Positions 44,995 to 55,239 are shown, counted from the stretch's first letter. The stretch: DNA of 64,000 nucleotides from Paramylibacter kogurei (GCF_002742285.1 NZ_MDGM01000013.1:62001-126000), one strand, 5' to 3'. Notes: generated by a model not told the origin, from the letters alone. Numbers and translations: made by a program.

Positions 44995-45876
44995 ATGCAT
45001 ATCTCTGACCCAAAATTTGGCCTTTCATTTGAGCTGTTCCCACCGCGTTCGCTGGAAGCAAGTTTCAAAATGTGGTCAACGCTCGAAGGTTTGGTCGGCT
45101 TGGACCCAAGTTTCGTTTCCGTTACTTATGGTGCGGGTGGCACAACGCGTGATTTGTCAAAATCCGCTGTGGGTGTGATTGCCGATCATTATGGTTTGAA
45201 TGTCGCTGGGCATTTAACGTGTGTTGGGGCAACACGCACCGAAACACTGCAAGTGGCACAAGATTACGCTGCCGCAGGGGCCAAACAAATTGTTGCTCTT
45301 CGCGGGGATGCACCAAATGGTGCGACCAATTTCGAAGCGCATCCAGATGGGTTTAGCGGCAGCATCGAATTGATCGAAGCCTTGGCCGCGCAAAACCAAT
45401 TCAACATTCGCGTGGCGGCATACCCGCATGTGCATCCCGATAGCGCGAATGCCGATCATGACATCGTGATGCTGCATTCCAAGTTCAAAGCGGGGGCCGA
45501 CAGCGCCATCACACAGTTTTTCTTTGAGGCCGAAGATTTCCTACGCTTTCGTGATCGTGCAGAAAAAGCAGGGATCAAAAACAAAATCGTGCCTGGTATT
45601 TTGCCCGTGGAAAACTGGGCCAAGACCAAAGTGTTTTCACAACGTTGCGGTGCGCAAACGCCTGATTGGTTGGACAAAGCATTCTCCAATACCAAATCAA
45701 AGGCCGAACATGATCTGTTATCAACCGCGGTGTGTACCGAATTATGCGATGATCTGATCAACGAAGGTGTTGAAGATTTGCATTTTTACACATTGAACGA
45801 TGCGCGTTTAACCAGCGATGTGTGCCGCGCACTTGGGCGCAGCGTCACACCGCCAGTCGCTGCAAAAGTTGCCTAA
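44995..45876 (+). CDS. metF: 5,10-methylenetetrahydrofolate reductase
   Basis: 293 residues, FAD-dependent TIM barrel that makes 5-methyl-THF for methionine synthesis. Marks: FELFPPRSLEASFKMWSTL (catalytic Glu), FVSVTYGAGGTTRDLS, IVALRGDAP, ITQFFFEAEDFLRF and PGILPV. Full length. Transcribed divergently from metR and likely with the thioesterase gene 60 bp downstream. Confidence 0.96.
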   Translation: MHISDPKFGLSFELFPPRSLEASFKMWSTLEGLVGLDPSFVSVTYGAGGTTRDLSKSAVGVIADHYGLNVAGHLTCVGATRTETLQVAQDYAAAGAKQIVALRGDAPNGATNFEAHPDGFSGSIELIEALAAQNQFNIRVAAYPHVHPDSANADHDIVMLHSKFKAGADSAITQFFFEAEDFLRFRDRAEKAGIKNKIVPGILPVENWAKTKVFSQRCGAQTPDWLDKAFSNTKSKAEHDLLSTAVCTELCDDLINEGVEDLHFYTLNDARLTSDVCRALGRSVTPPVAAKVA

Positions 45877-45903
45877 ACCACTGGTCAAATAAAACTCCCC
45901 CGC

Positions 45904-45936
45904 TTAACGTGGTTCCATTAAAAGGAGCCACGTTAA
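45904..45936 (+). promoter_or_regulatory. 13-bp hairpin covering the thioesterase ribosome binding site
   Basis: TTAACGTGGTTCC (45904-45916) pairs with GGAGCCACGTTAA (45924-45936), one G-T wobble, loop of 7. The right arm and loop hold the AAAGGAG Shine-Dalgarno, and the last base is the A of the start codon. No T tract follows, so it is not a terminator. Confidence 0.7.
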
Positions 45937-46415
45937 TGTTTTTTGCGACTTCCCCCGATGAATTGCCAAGCTTTGATGAAATGCTTGCACGTTCTGGTCT
46001 GGAATTTATGACCGATATGTTGAATGGGGTAATATCGGGGCCACCCATTGCGGATCTGTTAAATTTTCGCCTTCATGCTGTGGAAAAGGGAAGCGTGACA
46101 TTTGCAGGTGCACCCAAATTTAACGCCAGCAATCCAATGGGCACTGTTCATGGTGGTTGGTATGGCACTGTGCTTGATAGTGCGATGGCCTGTTCTGTGA
46201 TGACCATGCTGCCCCAAGGGTCAATTTACACAACCGCCGAATTCAAGGTGAATATCATTCGCGGTATTACGCTCGATCAAGAGGTCTTGATCAAAGGTGT
46301 CGTCGATCATTGTGGCCGCACAACCGGTGTTGCCACGGCACAAATCTTCGGGCGCGATGATGGCAAGCTGTATGCCACAGGTTCCACCACCTGTGTGATC
46401 ATGCGCCCCAAATAA
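45936..46415 (+). CDS. PaaI-family hotdog thioesterase
   Basis: 159 residues, a hotdog-fold acyl-CoA thioesterase. The signature FNASNPMGTVHGGWYGTVLD contains the catalytic region (HGG, Asp/Asn), followed by TTAEFKVNIIRGI. Substrate unknown, possibly aromatic or short-chain acyl-CoA. The ATG at 45936 has AAAGGAG nine bases upstream and is masked by a hairpin (45904-45936). Follows metF by 59 bp. Confidence 0.9.
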   Translation: MFFATSPDELPSFDEMLARSGLEFMTDMLNGVISGPPIADLLNFRLHAVEKGSVTFAGAPKFNASNPMGTVHGGWYGTVLDSAMACSVMTMLPQGSIYTTAEFKVNIIRGITLDQEVLIKGVVDHCGRTTGVATAQIFGRDDGKLYATGSTTCVIMRPK

Positions 46416-46440
46416 CAGAATCAACTTGCCAAAATTAAAA

Positions 46441-46463
46441 GACCCCGCAAAATTTGCGGGGCC
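46441..46463. terminator. GC-rich stem-loop between thioesterase and efp
   Basis: CCCCGCAA / TTGCGGGG stem with a short A-rich loop in the gap of convergent genes. On the minus strand it is followed by TCTTTTAATTTT; on the plus strand the T tract is absent. It probably terminates efp and may act in both directions. Confidence 0.6.
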
Positions 46464-46544
46464 TTAAAACATCATTCGTCACTTTTACGAGGGAATTTTT
46501 CCTAGGGTCGTAACGTAACTTTGCATATCAAAGTTAATTTTGCG

Positions 46545-47108
46545 TTACGCGCGTTCGGAATATTCCATTGTTTCGGTGTGCACGACCACCGCTTGGCCTA
46601 CGTCAATAAACGGTGGGATCATGATACGCATACCATTGTCCAAAATCGCAGGTTTAAAGCTATTGGCGGCGGTTTGCCCTTTGACTGCGGGTTCGGTTTC
46701 TTCGACCACACATGTCACCTTGGCTGGCAAGCTTGCGTTCAATGCTTCGCTTTCATGATATTCGATTTGAATGGTCATGCCATCTTGTAAAAACGGACGA
46801 CGTTCACCCAAAATATCAGCGGGCAACTCAATTTGTTCGTATGTTTCAGTGTCCATAAATACCAACATACCGTCGTTTTCGTACAAAAATTGCTGATCTT
46901 TTTGATCAAGACGTACTTTTTCAACTTTGTCTGCGGAACGGAAACGTTCGTTCAATTTTGAACCATTACGCAGGTTTTTCATTTCAACTTGTGCAAATGC
47001 GCCCCCTTTACCGGGTTTCACATGGTCAACTTTTACCGCGACCCACAGGCCGTTGTTATGTTCCAAAACATTGCCCGGTCGAATTTCATTGCCGTTGATC
47101 TTTGCCAT
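46545..47108 (-). CDS. efp: Elongation factor P
   Basis: 187 residues, three KOW/OB domains. Relieves ribosome stalling at consecutive prolines. The modified-lysine loop VKPGKGGAF is present (Lys33 equals the E. coli Lys34), and the C-terminal YSERA block is conserved. The modification enzymes are not in the window. GGGC upstream; own promoter in the 212-bp gap to the DUF6280 gene. Confidence 0.97.
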   Translation of the reverse strand: MAKINGNEIRPGNVLEHNNGLWVAVKVDHVKPGKGGAFAQVEMKNLRNGSKLNERFRSADKVEKVRLDQKDQQFLYENDGMLVFMDTETYEQIELPADILGERRPFLQDGMTIQIEYHESEALNASLPAKVTCVVEETEPAVKGQTAANSFKPAILDNGMRIMIPPFIDVGQAVVVHTETMEYSERA

Positions 47109-47320
47109 GCGAATAATGCCCTTTGTTGGGTTGAAGAATGATTTTGCATTCCTATATCTTTTGGACTTGGTCGTGACAAGTCACCAGCGAAAGAGGGTTA
47201 CTTTTTAAGAGCTATGCGTTATAAACATAGCTTCCATGATCAAACTGGGCTACCGAATCGTTACAAAATCGTCATATTGCCCAGACCTAACGAAATTATA
47301 AATGTAAAGAGGACTTCGAG

Positions 47321-47635
47321 TTGTTCGACTACGTTGATGATACAGCATACACAAACGACCAAGGTAAACGTTCTCAGAAACTGTTTGCCGCTGTTGTTTT
47401 GGCCGCATTGGATGATGCGATCGCTGATGATAAAAAATATGGAAATGGCGTTGAATCAATCGCGCGCTGGGCACGTTCACGTGACGGACGCGAAGTATTG
47501 ATGTGTGCGGGCATTGAACCAACTGAACGCTGTGTAAACGGTATGATGCAGTTTGTTGAAAAAGGTGTTCGTACATCTGTTGCCTTGTCACGCGAAGAAA
47601 GTGACCGCCAAGCAGCCGCGAAAGAGGCCGCTTAA
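47321..47635 (+). CDS. DUF6280-type conserved Rhodobacterales protein
   Basis: 104 residues, acidic, no membrane segment. Starts at a TTG (47321) with GAGGA 7 bases upstream; no ATG fits. I recognise the sequence FDYVDDTAYTNDQGKRSQKL, the ALDDAIADDKKYGNG block and GREVLMCAGIEP as a small family found across Rhodobacterales. Function unknown; its strict conservation suggests a core role. A strong terminator follows at 47663. Confidence 0.75.
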   Translation: MFDYVDDTAYTNDQGKRSQKLFAAVVLAALDDAIADDKKYGNGVESIARWARSRDGREVLMCAGIEPTERCVNGMMQFVEKGVRTSVALSREESDRQAAAKEAA

Positions 47636-47662
47636 TCCAACTCCAAAAATTTTGGATTGAAC

Positions 47663-47696
47663 AAACGCCGCCATTGTGCGGCGTTTTGTATTTTTT
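47663..47696 (+). terminator. Terminator of the DUF6280 gene
   Basis: Perfect 9-bp stem AAACGCCGC / GCGGCGTTT with loop CATTGT, then TTGTATTTTTT. Strong rho-independent signal 27 bp after the stop. Confidence 0.9.
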
Positions 47697-47796
47697 GCAC
47701 AGAGTTTGCGCAAAAATTGTTTGCTTGCGCCCTTGATTAAAAACATGTTTTTGCGCAAGTTCGCATTTGAATATTCCTCCAGCGGTGCCTTGCCCG

Positions 47797-48777
47797 ATGA
47801 CAAAACAAAAATCCAACGGCAAAGCGGCGATGCTTGCGCTCTGTGCATTTGCAATTTTTGCAACCCATGACGTGGTGGTAAAGGTGCTTGGCGCCCATTA
47901 CGCCCCATTTCAAGTTTCGTTTTTCAACGTTCTGTTTGGCTTTCCGCTGGTCACTTTGATGCTCATGCGCGATGCCAATCCGGGCACATTGCTGCCCGTG
48001 CATCCGTGGTGGACAGCGCTGCGCACGATTGCCGCGGTGATGGGCGGGGTGGGGGCGTTTTTCGCCTTTGCGCTGCTGCCGTTGGCACAGGCCTATGCGA
48101 TTTTGTTTTCCATGCCGTTGATAATTACGGTGCTGTCGATCCCTGTCTTGGGCGAGGCTGTGGGCATTCGTCGTTGGATGGCGGTGTTGGTCGGGCTTTG
48201 CGGTGTTTTGATCGTCCTGCGCCCTGGTGATGTTTCGCTTGAACTTGGGCATTTGGCGGCATTGGTTGCGGCCGTGGGTGGTGCAACCGCATCCATTATC
48301 GTGCGCAAAATTGGACAAGAGGAACGTGTTGTTGTCCTGTTACTTTATCCCATGATTGCCACCTTTGTTTTGATGGCGATATTGATGCCATTTTATTACA
48401 AACCCATGCCGATTGAACATCTGGGGCTGCAATTTTTGGTGGCTTTGCTGGGTACGATTGCCACGATGTTTATGATCGCCGCCTATCGCACAGGCGAAGC
48501 CGTGATCGTCGCACCTATGCAATATTCGCAAATCATCTGGGCGACGATTTTTGGTTATGTCCTGTTTAACGAGGTGCTGGATATGCCCACCATTATTGGT
48601 GCGGCGGTGATTATTGCCAGTGGTTTGTATATTGTGTTGCGGGAATCCAGATCGGGTTCCAAAAACACACCTGTATTGCGCACACGTTCACGCTTTGAAA
48701 TGGGTGCCAATCTGCGCGTCAGCCAGATTTTGCGCCGCGATAAAAACAAAGCGACCGAAGAAAAAAACGCTCCCTAG
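47797..48777 (+). CDS. DMT-superfamily (EamA) permease
   Basis: 326 residues with ten hydrophobic helices made of two EamA repeats (FAIFATHDVVVKVLG in the first; LIVLRPGDVSLELG before the second). A metabolite exporter of unknown substrate. The charged tail (RDKNKATEEKN) is cytoplasmic. Start ATG at 47797 chosen over an upstream frame extension. Shares CTAG stop with hrpB. Confidence 0.9.
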   Translation: MTKQKSNGKAAMLALCAFAIFATHDVVVKVLGAHYAPFQVSFFNVLFGFPLVTLMLMRDANPGTLLPVHPWWTALRTIAAVMGGVGAFFAFALLPLAQAYAILFSMPLIITVLSIPVLGEAVGIRRWMAVLVGLCGVLIVLRPGDVSLELGHLAALVAAVGGATASIIVRKIGQEERVVVLLLYPMIATFVLMAILMPFYYKPMPIEHLGLQFLVALLGTIATMFMIAAYRTGEAVIVAPMQYSQIIWATIFGYVLFNEVLDMPTIIGAAVIIASGLYIVLRESRSGSKNTPVLRTRSRFEMGANLRVSQILRRDKNKATEEKNAP

Positions 48778-51236
48778 GTTCCGCGCGGCTTCACCCGTTT
48801 TGTCGCCTCTGCCACGGTGGGGTCTTCGGGCCATGGATGGCGAGGGTAACGCCCGCGCATGTCTTTGCGCACATCCACATATGACGTGCCCCAAAAATTG
48901 GGCAAATCAGCCGTGGTTTGCACCACGCGCCGCGCAGGGGATAATAAATCAATAATCAATGGCAAACGATCTGGCCCCACTGTGGGATGCACCGTCATGC
49001 CAAATAATTCCTGTAATCGCACAGCGATGCGGGGCTGATCCGCGCTGTAATCCACAGGCAAGCGCGTGCCTGTTGGCGCCTTGATTGCGGCGGGCGCGAG
49101 CGTTTCGAGCAATTGTTGTTGGTTATAATCCAAGCGCGCCTTGATGATCGTTGTCATCACCAGCGATTTTAACCCATCAATGGATTTCACCCCATACATA
49201 TGGGGCAGCAACCAGTTTTCCATATCGCCAAGTAATGCATCATCCGAACAATCTGGCAAATCGCTGCCACGTGCACGCAACCATTCAACGCGCGCCTGTA
49301 TGAACCGCGCAGATTGATCCCATGGCAACACCTGTAACCCCAAATCGCGGATACCATCCAACAGCGCGGATGCAATCGCATCATCGGGACAATCGCGCCA
49401 GTTTTGCTCATTCAAAACCAAGGCACCAAAACAGGTTTGGGTTTTCGCCAAAACACGTCGATCCCGCTTTGACCATTCGCAAATATTACGCGTTTCAAAA
49501 TCATCGCCAAAGATATCGCGCAATTCGCTCTCACTTATCGCGATGCCCATGCGCAGGCGGGCTTCTTTTTGTTTGCCGTCCAGATCACTGGCGACGATTA
49601 AACGCTCGGCACCCATCGGGTCGTCGTCATTCACAAATGCGCCACTGCCACCTGATAACAAAAACCGTGGCGCATCGCCAGCACGGTGCAATCCAATGCG
49701 ATCAGGATATGCCAGTGCCGCCATTTGTGGGGTGCTTAAATCTCGTGAACCCTTTGCACGCAATCGCTTGGCATCGATCCGCGCACGTTCCAATGCACCG
49801 CGATTGATCCGATAGGGGCGGTTTTGTTCAAATGCGCGTGGGTTTTGAAATGCCTCAACCCGCAGTGCAAAATCGCTGGGTGCGCCTGTCATTAATACAT
49901 CGCGCGATTCCAACAATGCTGCGATCATTTCCGCCCCTTTGCCAGCGTTTAATAACATCCGTGCAAGGCGCGGGTGCGTTGGCATGGCGGCAATTTCGCG
50001 CCCCTGTTCCGTGATGCGATTTTGCGCATCAAGTGCTCCGATTTGGCGCAACAACGCTTGGGCATTGGCAAAATCGGTATCACGCGGTTGGGTTAAAAAC
50101 GGTAAATCTGTTGGATCAACCGTGCCCCACGCCGCCAATTCCAACACCAGTGCCGACAGATCGGAGGATAAAATTTCAGGCAAGGGAAATGGCTGTAACC
50201 CGCCATCTTCGCCACGGGTCCAAAGCTTGTAACAAACACCTTCACTTACGCGCCCTGCGCGGCCTTGGCGCTGGGTGGCCTCGGCCTTGGTCACGCGTTC
50301 GGTGATCAGACGCGACATGCCAGATCCAGCATCAAATGCGGCGCGGCGTGCACGCCCACCATCCACCACCACGCGGATATCTTCAATCGTCAGCGATGTT
50401 TCCGCGATGCTGGTGGCAAGCACCAATTTACGCCGTTTGCTGGGTGCAATGGCGCGGCGTTGTTCGGCAAATGGCATAGCACCAAACAATGGGCGGGTAT
50501 CAAGCATGGATTTCAATGCGGGTTCAACCAAGGCCTGCACCCGTCTGATTTCACCTTCACCGGGTAAAAACGCAAGGATCGAACCATCGGTATCATTCGC
50601 AGCCTTGATAATTAAATCCGCCATCGCCTGTTCAAATCGCGGCCCGCGCTGATTGGGGCGTGACCATGGTTTATCCAAAAAACGCTGTTCTACGGGGTAT
50701 GCGCGCCCCTCTGATGTGATCATCGGGGCATTGTCCATCAATGTCGCAACGGGGCCTGCATCCAATGTGGCGGACATGGCGATGATGCATAAATCATCGC
50801 GCAATGCTGCGCGAATTTCCAAACAAAGTGCCAAGCCAAGATCGGCCTGCAAGCTGCGCTCGTGAAATTCATCAAAGATGATACATGAAATGCCCGCCAA
50901 TTCAGGATCGTTCTGGATCATGCGGGTTAACACACCCTCTGTCACCACCTCGATACGGGTTTGTTTGCCAATTTTGCGCTCACCCCGCATGGCATAACCC
51001 ACGGTTTGCCCCGCGGTTTCACCCAATTGTTCTGCCAATCGTTCGGCGGCGGCACGTGCTGCCAATCGGCGTGGTTCCAACATGATGATCTTGCCGTCAA
51101 ACAATTTGGCATCCAGCAAAGCCAACGGAACCCGCGTGGTTTTACCTGCCCCGGGCGGGGCTTGCAGCACCGCGCGATTGTGCGATTTCACCGCGTCAAT
51201 CAATGCGGGTAGAACAGTTTCAATTGGTAAATTCAT
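48774..51236 (-). CDS. hrpB: ATP-dependent RNA helicase HrpB
   Basis: 820 residues, DEAH-type helicase. Motif I LQAPPGAGKTTRVPLALL, motif II FDEFHERSLQADLGLA, motif III SATLDAG, motif VI QRQGRAGRVSEG, then the HrpB C-terminal domain (WLLPHMYGVKS, RLPVDYSADQPRIAVRLQEL). Proposed role in RNA processing; not essential in most bacteria. The ATG at 51236 matches family start. Confidence 0.95.
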   Translation of the reverse strand: MNLPIETVLPALIDAVKSHNRAVLQAPPGAGKTTRVPLALLDAKLFDGKIIMLEPRRLAARAAAERLAEQLGETAGQTVGYAMRGERKIGKQTRIEVVTEGVLTRMIQNDPELAGISCIIFDEFHERSLQADLGLALCLEIRAALRDDLCIIAMSATLDAGPVATLMDNAPMITSEGRAYPVEQRFLDKPWSRPNQRGPRFEQAMADLIIKAANDTDGSILAFLPGEGEIRRVQALVEPALKSMLDTRPLFGAMPFAEQRRAIAPSKRRKLVLATSIAETSLTIEDIRVVVDGGRARRAAFDAGSGMSRLITERVTKAEATQRQGRAGRVSEGVCYKLWTRGEDGGLQPFPLPEILSSDLSALVLELAAWGTVDPTDLPFLTQPRDTDFANAQALLRQIGALDAQNRITEQGREIAAMPTHPRLARMLLNAGKGAEMIAALLESRDVLMTGAPSDFALRVEAFQNPRAFEQNRPYRINRGALERARIDAKRLRAKGSRDLSTPQMAALAYPDRIGLHRAGDAPRFLLSGGSGAFVNDDDPMGAERLIVASDLDGKQKEARLRMGIAISESELRDIFGDDFETRNICEWSKRDRRVLAKTQTCFGALVLNEQNWRDCPDDAIASALLDGIRDLGLQVLPWDQSARFIQARVEWLRARGSDLPDCSDDALLGDMENWLLPHMYGVKSIDGLKSLVMTTIIKARLDYNQQQLLETLAPAAIKAPTGTRLPVDYSADQPRIAVRLQELFGMTVHPTVGPDRLPLIIDLLSPARRVVQTTADLPNFWGTSYVDVRKDMRGRYPRHPWPEDPTVAEATKRVKPRGT

Positions 51237-51398
51237 CGTTCCCAACAGATATGCGAAACACATTCACGACGAAAGCCCAATGCGATTGATTCTCTGCCAA
51301 ATTCATGATTTCTCTGAATTTCATCGCAACCTGTGGGCGGATTCTCTTAGAATCTGCTAGGTTTTTCACAAAACCCGCAGGTTGTTATCGCACAGCCC

Positions 51399-51426
51399 TT
51401 GACGGGTGTTGCGAAGCGGCCTAAAG
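51399..51426 (+). promoter_or_regulatory. Putative rpmB promoter
   Basis: TTGACG (51399-51404), a 16-bp spacer and CTAAAG (51421-51426) stand about 80 bp before rpmB. Sequence and spacing match the proposed rpmG promoter at 7197. Confidence 0.45.
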
Positions 51427-51503
51427 GAAGGCTTCGAATTTTAGGCGCAGTCGGGCAGGGGTCTGGTAGCGCGCACCGCAAGGTTAAAGCAAAGGAATGT
51501 CCA

Positions 51504-51788
51504 ATGTCTCGCGTATGTGAACTGTCTGGAAAATCACCGCAAACTGGCAATAACGTCAGCCATGCGAACAATAAAACAAAGCGTCGCTTTTTGCCGAACC
51601 TGAATGATGTGACACTGATCAGCGATACGCTGGGTCGTTCATTCAAATTCCGCGTATCTGCATCTGCTTTGCGTTCTGTTGATCACCGTGGTGGTTTGGA
51701 CGCTTACTTGGCCAAAGCCAAGGATGCTGAATTGTCAGCAAAAGCGTTGAAAGTGAAAAAAGACATCGCAAAAGCGGCTACTGCATAA
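51504..51788 (+). CDS. rpmB: 50S ribosomal protein L28
   Basis: 94 residues; starts [20 protein letters not shown] and continues with [11 protein letters not shown], standard for L28. ATG at 51504 with AAAGGA upstream. Monocistronic with a promoter at 51399 and a strong terminator at 51814. Confidence 0.97.
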   Translation: MSRVCELSGKSPQTGNNVSHANNKTKRRFLPNLNDVTLISDTLGRSFKFRVSASALRSVDHRGGLDAYLAKAKDAELSAKALKVKKDIAKAATA

Positions 51789-51813
51789 GCACGCTTTTCA
51801 ATGATGAATTTGG

Positions 51814-51851
51814 GCGGCCTCACAGGAAACTGTGGGGCCGCTTCATTTTGT
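51814..51851 (+). terminator. Terminator of rpmB
   Basis: A 12-bp stem GCGGCCTCACAG / CTGTGGGGCCGC (one wobble) with a GAAA tetraloop, followed by TTCATTTTGTC. Strong GC-rich stem 25 bp after the L28 stop. Confidence 0.85.
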
Positions 51852-51906
51852 CTTGTTTTGCTTTTCGCGCAGCCCAATTAGCAATGGCGCAAAAGGAGAA
51901 TTTTAG

Positions 51907-52365
51907 ATGAGCAGTTTTAAAAATACATTTGGCGTCGTCATCGCATCCGCAATTTTATGCGCCGCGATCGTTTTTGTTTTTACAGGCAACGCCCCCAAAG
52001 AAATGTTAATCAATGATGCCTACGCCCGCGCCAATGGTGCCAGCGCCAAGGCAGGCGGCGCATTCATGCAAATCCGCAATAACACCGGCCAGGATGACCG
52101 TTTGATCGCGGTGAAATCTCCCATTGCCATGGCTGAAATTCACACCCATATCCACGAAGCGGATGGTGTGATGCGTATGGTCAAATTGGAAGAGGGCATC
52201 GCCATTGCCGCAGGTGAAACAATTGAGCTGAAACGCGGTGGGGATCATCTGATGTTGATGGGGCTGCAACGCGGGTTGGTTCAGGGCGACATGGTTGATT
52301 TTACCCTGACTTTTGAACACGCAGGCGATGTGAAATTGACCGTACCTGTTGATTTAAATCGTTAA
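51907..52365 (+). CDS. Periplasmic copper chaperone PCu(A)C
   Basis: 152 residues. N-terminal hydrophobic anchor or signal (VVIASAILCAAIVFVF), then the PCuAC domain with the Cu(I) ligands: EIHTHIHEADGVMRM (His, Met) and GGDHLMLMGL (His-x-Met). PCuAC delivers copper to cytochrome oxidase CuA sites. Next to, and probably co-transcribed with, the tyrosine phosphatase 18 bp downstream. AAAAGGAG before the ATG. Confidence 0.88.
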   Translation: MSSFKNTFGVVIASAILCAAIVFVFTGNAPKEMLINDAYARANGASAKAGGAFMQIRNNTGQDDRLIAVKSPIAMAEIHTHIHEADGVMRMVKLEEGIAIAAGETIELKRGGDHLMLMGLQRGLVQGDMVDFTLTFEHAGDVKLTVPVDLNR

Positions 52366-52383
52366 TCGCGCAACCATCGCGCC

Positions 52384-52848
52384 ATGCGTATTCTGTTCGT
52401 CTGTCTTGGCAATATCTGCCGATCCCCCACGGCCCATGGTGTTTTTCGCCAAATGGCGGCGGATGCGGGATTGGATGTTGTGGTTGATGGCGCTGGGACG
52501 GGGGCATGGCATATCGGCAACCCACCTGATCGGCGTGCAACTTTGATGGCGGCAACGCGTGGATACGATTTGTCTGATCTGCGCGCACGCCAAGTGTCGG
52601 CGCGTGATTTCACAGATTTTGATCTGATCTTGGCGATGGATAACAACAATCTACAAGACCTGCGCCAAATGGCACCAACCGGTGCCGGCGCAAAACTGAA
52701 ACTTTTCATGGATTACGCGCCAAACAACCCGCACCGCGAGGTACCCGATCCGTATTATAACGATGGTTTTGATGTGGTGTTGGACATGATTGAACAGGCC
52801 AGTGCTGGCCTGATCATCGAAATTAAATCATCAAATTCAACGAGTTAA
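52384..52848 (+). CDS. Low-molecular-weight protein tyrosine phosphatase
   Basis: 154 residues. Signature loop VCLGNICRSPTAHGVF (Cys-x5-Arg-Ser) at the N-terminus, and the general acid Asp in VPDPYYNDG near residue 122. Dephosphorylates tyrosine or small phosphates; often controls polysaccharide kinases, none of which are seen here. Shares TTAA with the next gene. Confidence 0.92.
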   Translation: MRILFVCLGNICRSPTAHGVFRQMAADAGLDVVVDGAGTGAWHIGNPPDRRATLMAATRGYDLSDLRARQVSARDFTDFDLILAMDNNNLQDLRQMAPTGAGAKLKLFMDYAPNNPHREVPDPYYNDGFDVVLDMIEQASAGLIIEIKSSNSTS

Positions 52849-53153
52849 GAGCAAACCTGCCCAGCCGTTGTGCCAAACGCCTTGTAACGTAGCCAGAATT
52901 TTTCAGTCGCTGAATTGTCCGACTGGCGCGTTACCTGTGCCAGATGCGGATCTTTGAAAAATTTCGCTGCTTTGCGTTGATCTGAATAAGATAACTTTTG
53001 GTTCGCCACTTGTTGCACACAGCTACAAGTGCTGCGCGTTGCCGCTTTGCGATCCATTTTGTTACATGCGCGTTCAATCACGCCCGCATTGATTGGATTG
53101 GTGCATACCATCAATGCAATGATTGCCGCGACGGGTTTCATTGGTGTTTTCAT
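52845..53153 (-). CDS. Small secreted cysteine-containing protein
   Basis: 102 residues. Signal peptide (MKTPMKPVAAIIALMVCTN, PINA) then about 80 residues with five cysteines (ERACNKM, RSTCSCVQQVA, GQVCS) that probably form disulfides. Rhodobacterales homologues have been labelled arginine transporter, without support from the sequence. Function unknown. ATG 53153 has AGGGG upstream. Confidence 0.65.
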   Translation of the reverse strand: MKTPMKPVAAIIALMVCTNPINAGVIERACNKMDRKAATRSTCSCVQQVANQKLSYSDQRKAAKFFKDPHLAQVTRQSDNSATEKFWLRYKAFGTTAGQVCS

Positions 53154-53439
53154 TGGGAATATCCCCTTGCCTGCCATGCGCTCTTTGTCGGCGCGTTTAT
53201 CCGATGATTATGGCATATCTCGGATTCTTCGCGCAAGCCCTTATAATTAAATCATTTTTCTGATGTGTTTCGGACTCATGTCACGATATTTCGTAGGCCA
53301 ACCACCAACGCCCCGCTAGATTTAGCGCAAATCAACCCACTCCACGATGAAAACCACCACGAAACCCCTTTGTTTTATGCGTGGTTTTTGCGCATGATAC
53401 CCATTGACCAAACCCCAAATCCGTATCATATCCCTGTCC

Positions 53440-55239
53440 ATGACAGACCTATCAAAAATCCGCAATTTTTCCATCGTGGCGCATATTGACCACGGCAAAT
53501 CCACGCTTGCTGATCGCTTGATTCAGCTCACGGGAACCGTGGCTGAACGCGATATGTCCGCACAAATGCTGGACACGATGGATATTGAAAAAGAACGCGG
53601 GATTACGATCAAGGCAAACTCCGTTCGCATTGAATACAAGGCGAATGATGGCGAAAATTACGTTCTCAACCTGATTGACACTCCCGGCCACGTTGATTTC
53701 GCCTATGAAGTGTCCCGCTCTATGCGCGCAGTAGAGGGTTCGTTGCTGGTTGTTGATGCCTCCCAAGGGGTCGAGGCACAGACATTGGCCAACGTTTACC
53801 ACGCAATCGAGGCCGATCATGAAATCGTGCCTGTCCTCAATAAAATCGATCTACCCGCCGCCGATCCTGATCGGGTTGCCGAACAAATCGAAGACGTGAT
53901 TGGCATTGATGCCACCGACGCGGTGCACATCAGCGCAAAAACGGGCATCGGTATCGCCGATGTGCTTGAGGCGATCGTCACACGCCTTCCTGCACCCAAG
54001 GGCGATCCAGATGCTCCGCTCAAGGCGATGCTGGTCGATAGCTGGTATGACGCCTATCTGGGCGTGGTGGTTTTGGTGCGCGTGATTGACGGGCATCTGC
54101 GCAAGGGTGATAAAATCCGCATGATGAACACCAACGCTGCATATCCCGTGGATCGTGTCGGCGTGTTCCGCCCCAAGATGGAAAATATTGATGTGCTTGG
54201 CCCAGGCGAATTGGGTTTCTTGACCGCATCAATCAAACAGGTGGCCGATACCCGTGTGGGTGACACCATCACCCATGTAAAAAAGGGCTGTGAAAAACCG
54301 CTTCCGGGTTTTGCACCGTCACAACCGGTTGTATTCTGTGGGTTGTTCCCTGTTGATAACGCCGAATTCGAAGACCTGCGCGAAGCAATTTCCAAACTGT
54401 CCTTGAATGACGCATCATTTAGCACCGAAATGGAAACATCCGCTGCACTTGGCTTTGGCTTTCGCTGCGGTTTCCTTGGCCTGTTGCATCTAGAGGTTAT
54501 TCGCGACCGTCTGGAACGTGAATATGATATCGAGCTGATCACAACAGCCCCATCCGTGATTTATCACATCCACATGCGCGATGGCACGGTTGTGGATTTG
54601 CACAACCCCGCTGATATGCCGGATCTGACCCATGTTGATCATATCGAAGAACCGCGCATCAAGGCGACCATTTTGGTGCCTGATGAATATCTGGGTGATG
54701 TGCTCAAACTCTGCCAAGATCGCCGTGGTATTCAGCTTGATCTGACATATGCGGGCACACGCGCGATGGTGGTTTATGACCTGCCATTGAACGAGGTGGT
54801 GTTTGATTTCTACGACCGTTTGAAATCTGTGACCAAAGGCTATGCATCATTTGATTATCAAATGGATGGCTACCGCGAGGATAAATTGGTCAAGATGCAA
54901 ATCTTGGTCAATGACGAACCCGTTGATGCTCTATCAATCATGGTGCACCAAGACCGCGCCGATATGCGCGGACGCTCTATGGTGGAAAAGCTCAAGGAAT
55001 TGATCCCCCAACACCAATTCAAAATCCCAATCCAAGCCGCCATCGGTGGCCGCATCATCGCGCGTGAAACATTGTCCGCGCTGCGCAAAGACGTAACAGC
55101 CAAATGTTACGGCGGTGACATGTCACGAAAACGCAAACTGCTTGATAAACAAAAAGCAGGTAAGAAAAAGATGCGTCAGTTCGGTAAGGTTGAAATCCCA
55201 CAGCAGGCGTTTATTTCTGCGCTTAAGATGGATGACTAA
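53440..55239 (+). CDS. lepA: Elongation factor 4 (LepA)
   Basis: 599 residues, full length. Translational GTPase; GTP motifs [39 protein letters not shown] and [11 protein letters not shown], and the LepA-specific tail [23 protein letters not shown] at 53440 gives the standard [15 protein letters not shown] start; no clear Shine-Dalgarno is present. Its codon choice is typical of a well-expressed gene. The downstream region (55240-55440) is structurally odd. Confidence 0.97.
   Translation: MTDLSKIRNFSIVAHIDHGKSTLADRLIQLTGTVAERDMSAQMLDTMDIEKERGITIKANSVRIEYKANDGENYVLNLIDTPGHVDFAYEVSRSMRAVEGSLLVVDASQGVEAQTLANVYHAIEADHEIVPVLNKIDLPAADPDRVAEQIEDVIGIDATDAVHISAKTGIGIADVLEAIVTRLPAPKGDPDAPLKAMLVDSWYDAYLGVVVLVRVIDGHLRKGDKIRMMNTNAAYPVDRVGVFRPKMENIDVLGPGELGFLTASIKQVADTRVGDTITHVKKGCEKPLPGFAPSQPVVFCGLFPVDNAEFEDLREAISKLSLNDASFSTEMETSAALGFGFRCGFLGLLHLEVIRDRLEREYDIELITTAPSVIYHIHMRDGTVVDLHNPADMPDLTHVDHIEEPRIKATILVPDEYLGDVLKLCQDRRGIQLDLTYAGTRAMVVYDLPLNEVVFDFYDRLKSVTKGYASFDYQMDGYREDKLVKMQILVNDEPVDALSIMVHQDRADMRGRSMVEKLKELIPQHQFKIPIQAAIGGRIIARETLSALRKDVTAKCYGGDMSRKRKLLDKQKAGKKKMRQFGKVEIPQQAFISALKMDD

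Noticed and set aside
46510..46548. Stem-loop TAACTTTG / CAAAGTTA at the end of efp
   Set aside because: Perfect 8-bp stem but AT-rich, no T tract, and overlaps the efp stop; a second GC-rich stem at 46441 is a better terminator.
47210..47232. Short inverted repeat AGCTATG / CATAGCT upstream of the DUF6280 gene
   Set aside because: Seven pairs with a 9-base loop; may be chance and nothing else supports an operator or terminator.
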